From NCBI RefSeq assembly GCF_030269325.1, contig NZ_BSTD01000002.1:1612001-1676000 (forward strand): a stretch of DNA of 64,000 bases, in the 5' to 3' direction. Source of the DNA: Amycolatopsis sp. NBRC 101858 (GTDB taxonomy: Bacteria; Actinomycetota; Actinomycetes; Mycobacteriales; Pseudonocardiaceae). The position numbers were made by a program, and so were the translations under genes. Shown one piece after another: positions 61,740-64,000 of this stretch; within the stretch, counting starts at the first letter, position 1, and the number at the start of each line of letters is the position of its first letter. Under the pieces are notes generated by a model, which saw only the letters and a program-made list of their open reading frames with translations, was not told where the DNA came from and did no database searches.

Positions 61740-62750
61740 CTAGAACTCGATCACCAGACGGGCCGGGACGCGGTTGCCCAGGACCTCCTCGAACGCCTCA
61801 TTGACGTCTTCCAGCTTGCGCGCCTCGACGGTCACCGTCGTGCGGCCGGCCGCGTGCAGGGCGAACACCTCCGCCAGGTCCTTGCGGGTGCCCACGATCG
61901 AGCCGATCACCGAGATGCCCTTGATCACCGCTTCGAAGATCGGCACCGGCAGGACCCCGCCCGCCGGGATGCCGACGCACACCAGGCGGCCGCCGCGGCG
62001 CAGGGAGTGCAGGGCCTGCTCGAACGCGCTCGGGGCCGCGGCCAGCACGATTGCCACGTCGGCGCCGCCCTGGGCCTGGATCGCTTCCGCCGGGTCGCCG
62101 GTACTCGCGTCGACGACGGAGTCCGCCCCGAGCTCGCGGGCCAAGGCCAGCTTCTCCGGCTCGATGTCGACCGCCGTGACGAAGCCGCCCGCGATGCGCG
62201 CGTACTGGATCGCCAGGTGGCCCAGGCCGCCGACACCGAACACCGCGACCCGGTCCGCCGACCGCACGTTGCCGACCTTGACCGCCTTGTACGTCGTGAC
62301 CCCGGCGCACGTCAGGGGTGACGCCTCGATCGACGGGACGCCGTCCGGGACGGGCACCGCGTAGCGAGCGTCCGCGACGGCGTACTCGGCGTAGCCGCCG
62401 TCGATCGAGTAGCCGGTGTTCTGCTGCGACTCGCAGAGCGTTTCCCAGCCGGAGACGCAGAAACCGCACTCGCCGCAGGCCGAGCCGAGCCACGGCAGCG
62501 CGACCCGCTGTCCGATCCGGTTCTCCGGAACGCCCTCTCCGACGCGCTCGACGATGCCGACGCCTTCGTGGCCGGGGATCAGGGGCAGCGCCGGCTTGAC
62601 CGGCCAGTCCCCGTGGGCGGCGTGGATGTCGGTGTGGCAGATCCCGCACGTCTCCAGCCGGACCAGCAGCTGCCGCGGTCCCGGTTCGGGGACCGGCACC
62701 TCACGCAGCTCGAGCGGGGACGAGAAATCCGTGACGACGGCAGCCTTCAT
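61740..62750 (-). CDS. Zinc-dependent alcohol dehydrogenase, AdhP/AdhA type
   Basis: A 336-residue medium-chain dehydrogenase. Catalytic zinc ligands in CGICHTDIHAAHGDW (Cys near residue 37) and GHEGVGIV (His near 62); structural zinc cysteines in GSACGECGFCVSGWETLC (near 92-111); Rossmann motif VFGVGGLGHLAIQYA near 170-180; VDIEPEKLALA for NAD preference. It oxidises primary alcohols or reduces aldehydes. AGGAG lies 5 bases before ATG 62750. A DosR-box-like palindrome lies about 80 bases upstream (62831-62845), inside the end of the neighbouring gene, suggesting hypoxic induction. Confidence 0.92.
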   Translation of the reverse strand: MKAAVVTDFSSPLELREVPVPEPGPRQLLVRLETCGICHTDIHAAHGDWPVKPALPLIPGHEGVGIVERVGEGVPENRIGQRVALPWLGSACGECGFCVSGWETLCESQQNTGYSIDGGYAEYAVADARYAVPVPDGVPSIEASPLTCAGVTTYKAVKVGNVRSADRVAVFGVGGLGHLAIQYARIAGGFVTAVDIEPEKLALARELGADSVVDASTGDPAEAIQAQGGADVAIVLAAAPSAFEQALHSLRRGGRLVCVGIPAGGVLPVPIFEAVIKGISVIGSIVGTRKDLAEVFALHAAGRTTVTVEARKLEDVNEAFEEVLGNRVPARLVIEF

Positions 62751-62818
62751 GTTCACTCCTCAGTGGACGGTGGGTTCGACGATCGCCGACCCACCGGGCC
62801 GGCGGCTGTGGCCGTCGG

Positions 62819-63430
62819 TCACGAACCGGCGGGACTTTGGTCGTCGCGCCGGGTCTGCAGGGCGAACCACTCTCGCTGCCACGCGGCGAAGCGGAACCGG
62901 TCCAGCACGTAGGCGAACCCGCGGTAGGCCAAGGCGAGCACGCACGCGACGGCCGTCCACAGAACGGTGGCAGCGAGCGGTGCGCCGATGATCGCCGCCG
63001 CCGGAGTCAGCGGCCGGCCGACCGGGGTTCCGGTCTCGTCGAGCCAGGCCGTCGCTTCTTGCCCGGCGACGGCTCCCGCCGCGACCTCGACGTCTCCGAC
63101 GCGCTGTTCCCCTTCCCTCGTCCACCACGTCGCGCGGGCGGGGCCGGTCGTGAAGGGCGTCCCGCCGCGCCCCGCCTCGGCGGGTCGTGGACCGTCGGCC
63201 AGCAGAACCGCGGTCACGGTGTACCTGGTTGCCGTCTGTTCACGGGACTTCGCCAGTTCGGCCGCGTAGACGCCGATGCCCAGCAGCACGGCCCCGACCG
63301 CGGCCACGAAGGAAAGCAGGAGAACGCACGCCAAGACCTTCGCCTGCAGCCGGTCCGACGGCCGGGCCGGCGATTCATGCCCGGGCCGGAGGCTGTGCCA
63401 TAGCCGCGTCAACCGGATCCTCGTGTACAT
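62819..63430 (-). CDS. Rv1733c-like membrane protein
   Basis: A 203-residue protein with two transmembrane helices (VLACVLLLSFVAAVGAVLLG, about 33-52; LAATVLWTAVACVLALAYRG, about 150-172) enclosing an extracytoplasmic region (ATRYTVTAVLLADGP ... RATWWTREGEQRVGDVEV). This layout fits the Rv1733c family of actinobacteria, a dormancy-regulon antigen of unknown function in mycobacteria. GGAAAGG precedes ATG 63430. A DosR-like box lies 75 bases upstream in the shared divergent promoter. Confidence 0.78.
   Translation of the reverse strand: MYTRIRLTRLWHSLRPGHESPARPSDRLQAKVLACVLLLSFVAAVGAVLLGIGVYAAELAKSREQTATRYTVTAVLLADGPRPAEAGRGGTPFTTGPARATWWTREGEQRVGDVEVAAGAVAGQEATAWLDETGTPVGRPLTPAAAIIGAPLAATVLWTAVACVLALAYRGFAYVLDRFRFAAWQREWFALQTRRDDQSPAGS
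62831..62845. promoter_or_regulatory. DosR-box-like palindrome upstream of the alcohol dehydrogenase
   Basis: GGGACTTTGGTCGTC resembles the DosR consensus GGGACTWWAGTCCCS at about 12 of 15 positions. It lies within the last codons of the Rv1733c-like gene, 81 bases before the dehydrogenase ATG. Confidence 0.45.
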
Positions 63431-63504
63431 CGGTCCGCCTTTCCTCGTCTCGCAGTGTGTCGACGGCGGCCGGACGGGACAGGTGGCCGGGGTCCCCGGC
63501 ACCG

Positions 63505-63519
63505 GTGACTTTCGTCCCC
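63505..63519. promoter_or_regulatory. DosR-box-like palindrome in the divergent promoter
   Basis: GTGACTTTCGTCCCC matches the DosR consensus at about 13 of 15 positions. It lies 75 bases upstream of the Rv1733c-like gene and 36 upstream of the AAA/APH gene, well placed to control both. Confidence 0.5.
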
Positions 63520-63554
63520 GGTGCGCGGCCCCCGCCGGGGCTGATGCTCGGGGC

Positions 63555-64000
63555 ATGAACGGATCCTGGGCCGATGTGCACGAGACACACATCGGCGTGG
63601 TCTTCCTCGTCGGAGACCTCGCCTACAAGCTCAAGAAGCCGGTCGACCTCGGCTTCCTCGACTTTTCCGCGCGGGAGACCCGCGAGCGGGTGTGCCACCG
63701 GGAGGTGGAGCTGAACCGGCGGCTGGCGCCGGACGTCTACCTCGGCGTCGCCGACGTCACCGGCCCGGACGGCGCGGTCCGCGACCACCTGGTCGTGATG
63801 CGCCGGATGCCCGAAGACCGGCGACTGTCCACTTTGGTCCGCGAGCGGGCTCCCCTGCACCTGGCGACCCGGCGGCTGGCCCGGCAGCTCGCCGCCTTCC
63901 ACGCACGGGCCGAACGCGGGCCGGAGATCGACGCCGACGAGACCCGCGACGCCGTCCGCGGCCGGTGGCGGGACAGCTTCGAGCAGGTCCGGCCGTTCCA
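63555..64000 (+). CDS. AAA/aminoglycoside-phosphotransferase-like fusion protein, 5' part
   Basis: The first 148 residues of a longer protein cut by the window edge. ETHIGVVFLVGDLAYKLKKP, LGFLDFSARETRERVC and ELNRRLAPDVYLGVADVTG are the conserved N-terminus of Rv2004c-type bifunctional proteins, which join a kinase (APH-like) domain to a C-terminal P-loop ATPase. Only the kinase-like start is visible. The mycobacterial homologue belongs to the DosR dormancy regulon, matching the upstream box and the divergent Rv1733c-like neighbour. Confidence 0.8.
   Translation, partial: MNGSWADVHETHIGVVFLVGDLAYKLKKPVDLGFLDFSARETRERVCHREVELNRRLAPDVYLGVADVTGPDGAVRDHLVVMRRMPEDRRLSTLVRERAPLHLATRRLARQLAAFHARAERGPEIDADETRDAVRGRWRDSFEQVRPF

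Noticed and set aside
1..64000. CRISPR arrays, intact insertion sequences, rRNA operons, replication origin
   Set aside because: No regularly spaced direct repeats, transposase motifs, rRNA-like stretches or DnaA-box clusters were seen on reading either strand.

Overview
The window is very GC-rich, with strong third-position G/C bias, WhiB, TatB, Wbl/Asp23/CsbD-type stress genes and many GTG starts and GTGA/ATGA overlaps. It is chromosomal DNA of an actinomycete. The gene set looks Amycolatopsis- or Pseudonocardiales-like, but genus is inference only; no rRNA, intact tRNA, CRISPR array or intact transposon was seen.

Left part (1-12.6 kb). A partial tatB is followed by a large membrane NRPS of the epsilon-poly-lysine-synthetase (Pls) type, translationally coupled to a SET-domain protein. 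Next come an epoxide hydrolase/TetR pair with twin operators, a sigma-like/anti-sigma-like pair, and stress-type genes (Asp23, CsbD, STAS, WhiB). This part is littered with gene relics: SDR tail, DUF2273 tail, STAS tail, broken PAP2 and a truncated ROK regulator.

Centre (12.7-41.7 kb): a biosynthetic gene cluster. A LAL-type LuxR regulator faces two small overlapping LuxR regulators. These lead into two NRPSs (C-A-T-C-A-T and C-A-T-C-A-T-TE), an overlapping P450 and an MFS exporter, closed by a strong terminator. A convergent MbtH plus N-methyltransferase-like pair follows. A second plus-strand operon then encodes two stand-alone LanB glutamylation-domain proteins, a carrier-less adenylation protein, a threonine-dehydratase-like PLP enzyme and a free carrier protein, all joined by 4-base start/stop overlaps. 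The NRPS operon and this lanB operon share a roughly 50-bp upstream element, which suggests co-regulation and one product. The NRPS has no loading module, so the lanB operon may make and supply the starter unit, possibly from aminoacyl-tRNA. This is the most unusual system in the window.

Right part (42-64 kb). A MarR-controlled redox block (membrane protein, FAD monooxygenase, RidA-like, SAM methyltransferase, WrbA-like, SRPBCC, two MarR proteins) carries three copies of a GTATC-N4-GATAC-type operator. It is followed by a VOC protein, a NarL/DesK two-component system, a secreted tripeptidyl-aminopeptidase-like hydrolase, an orphan Imm7 protein, a frameshifted esterase, SDR/SnoaL/MerR genes, small membrane proteins and a TetR-SDR-hydrolase-epimerase block. 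The right edge has an alcohol dehydrogenase, an Rv1733c-like membrane protein and an AAA/APH protein; two DosR-box-like palindromes in their upstream regions suggest a hypoxia/dormancy-type regulon.
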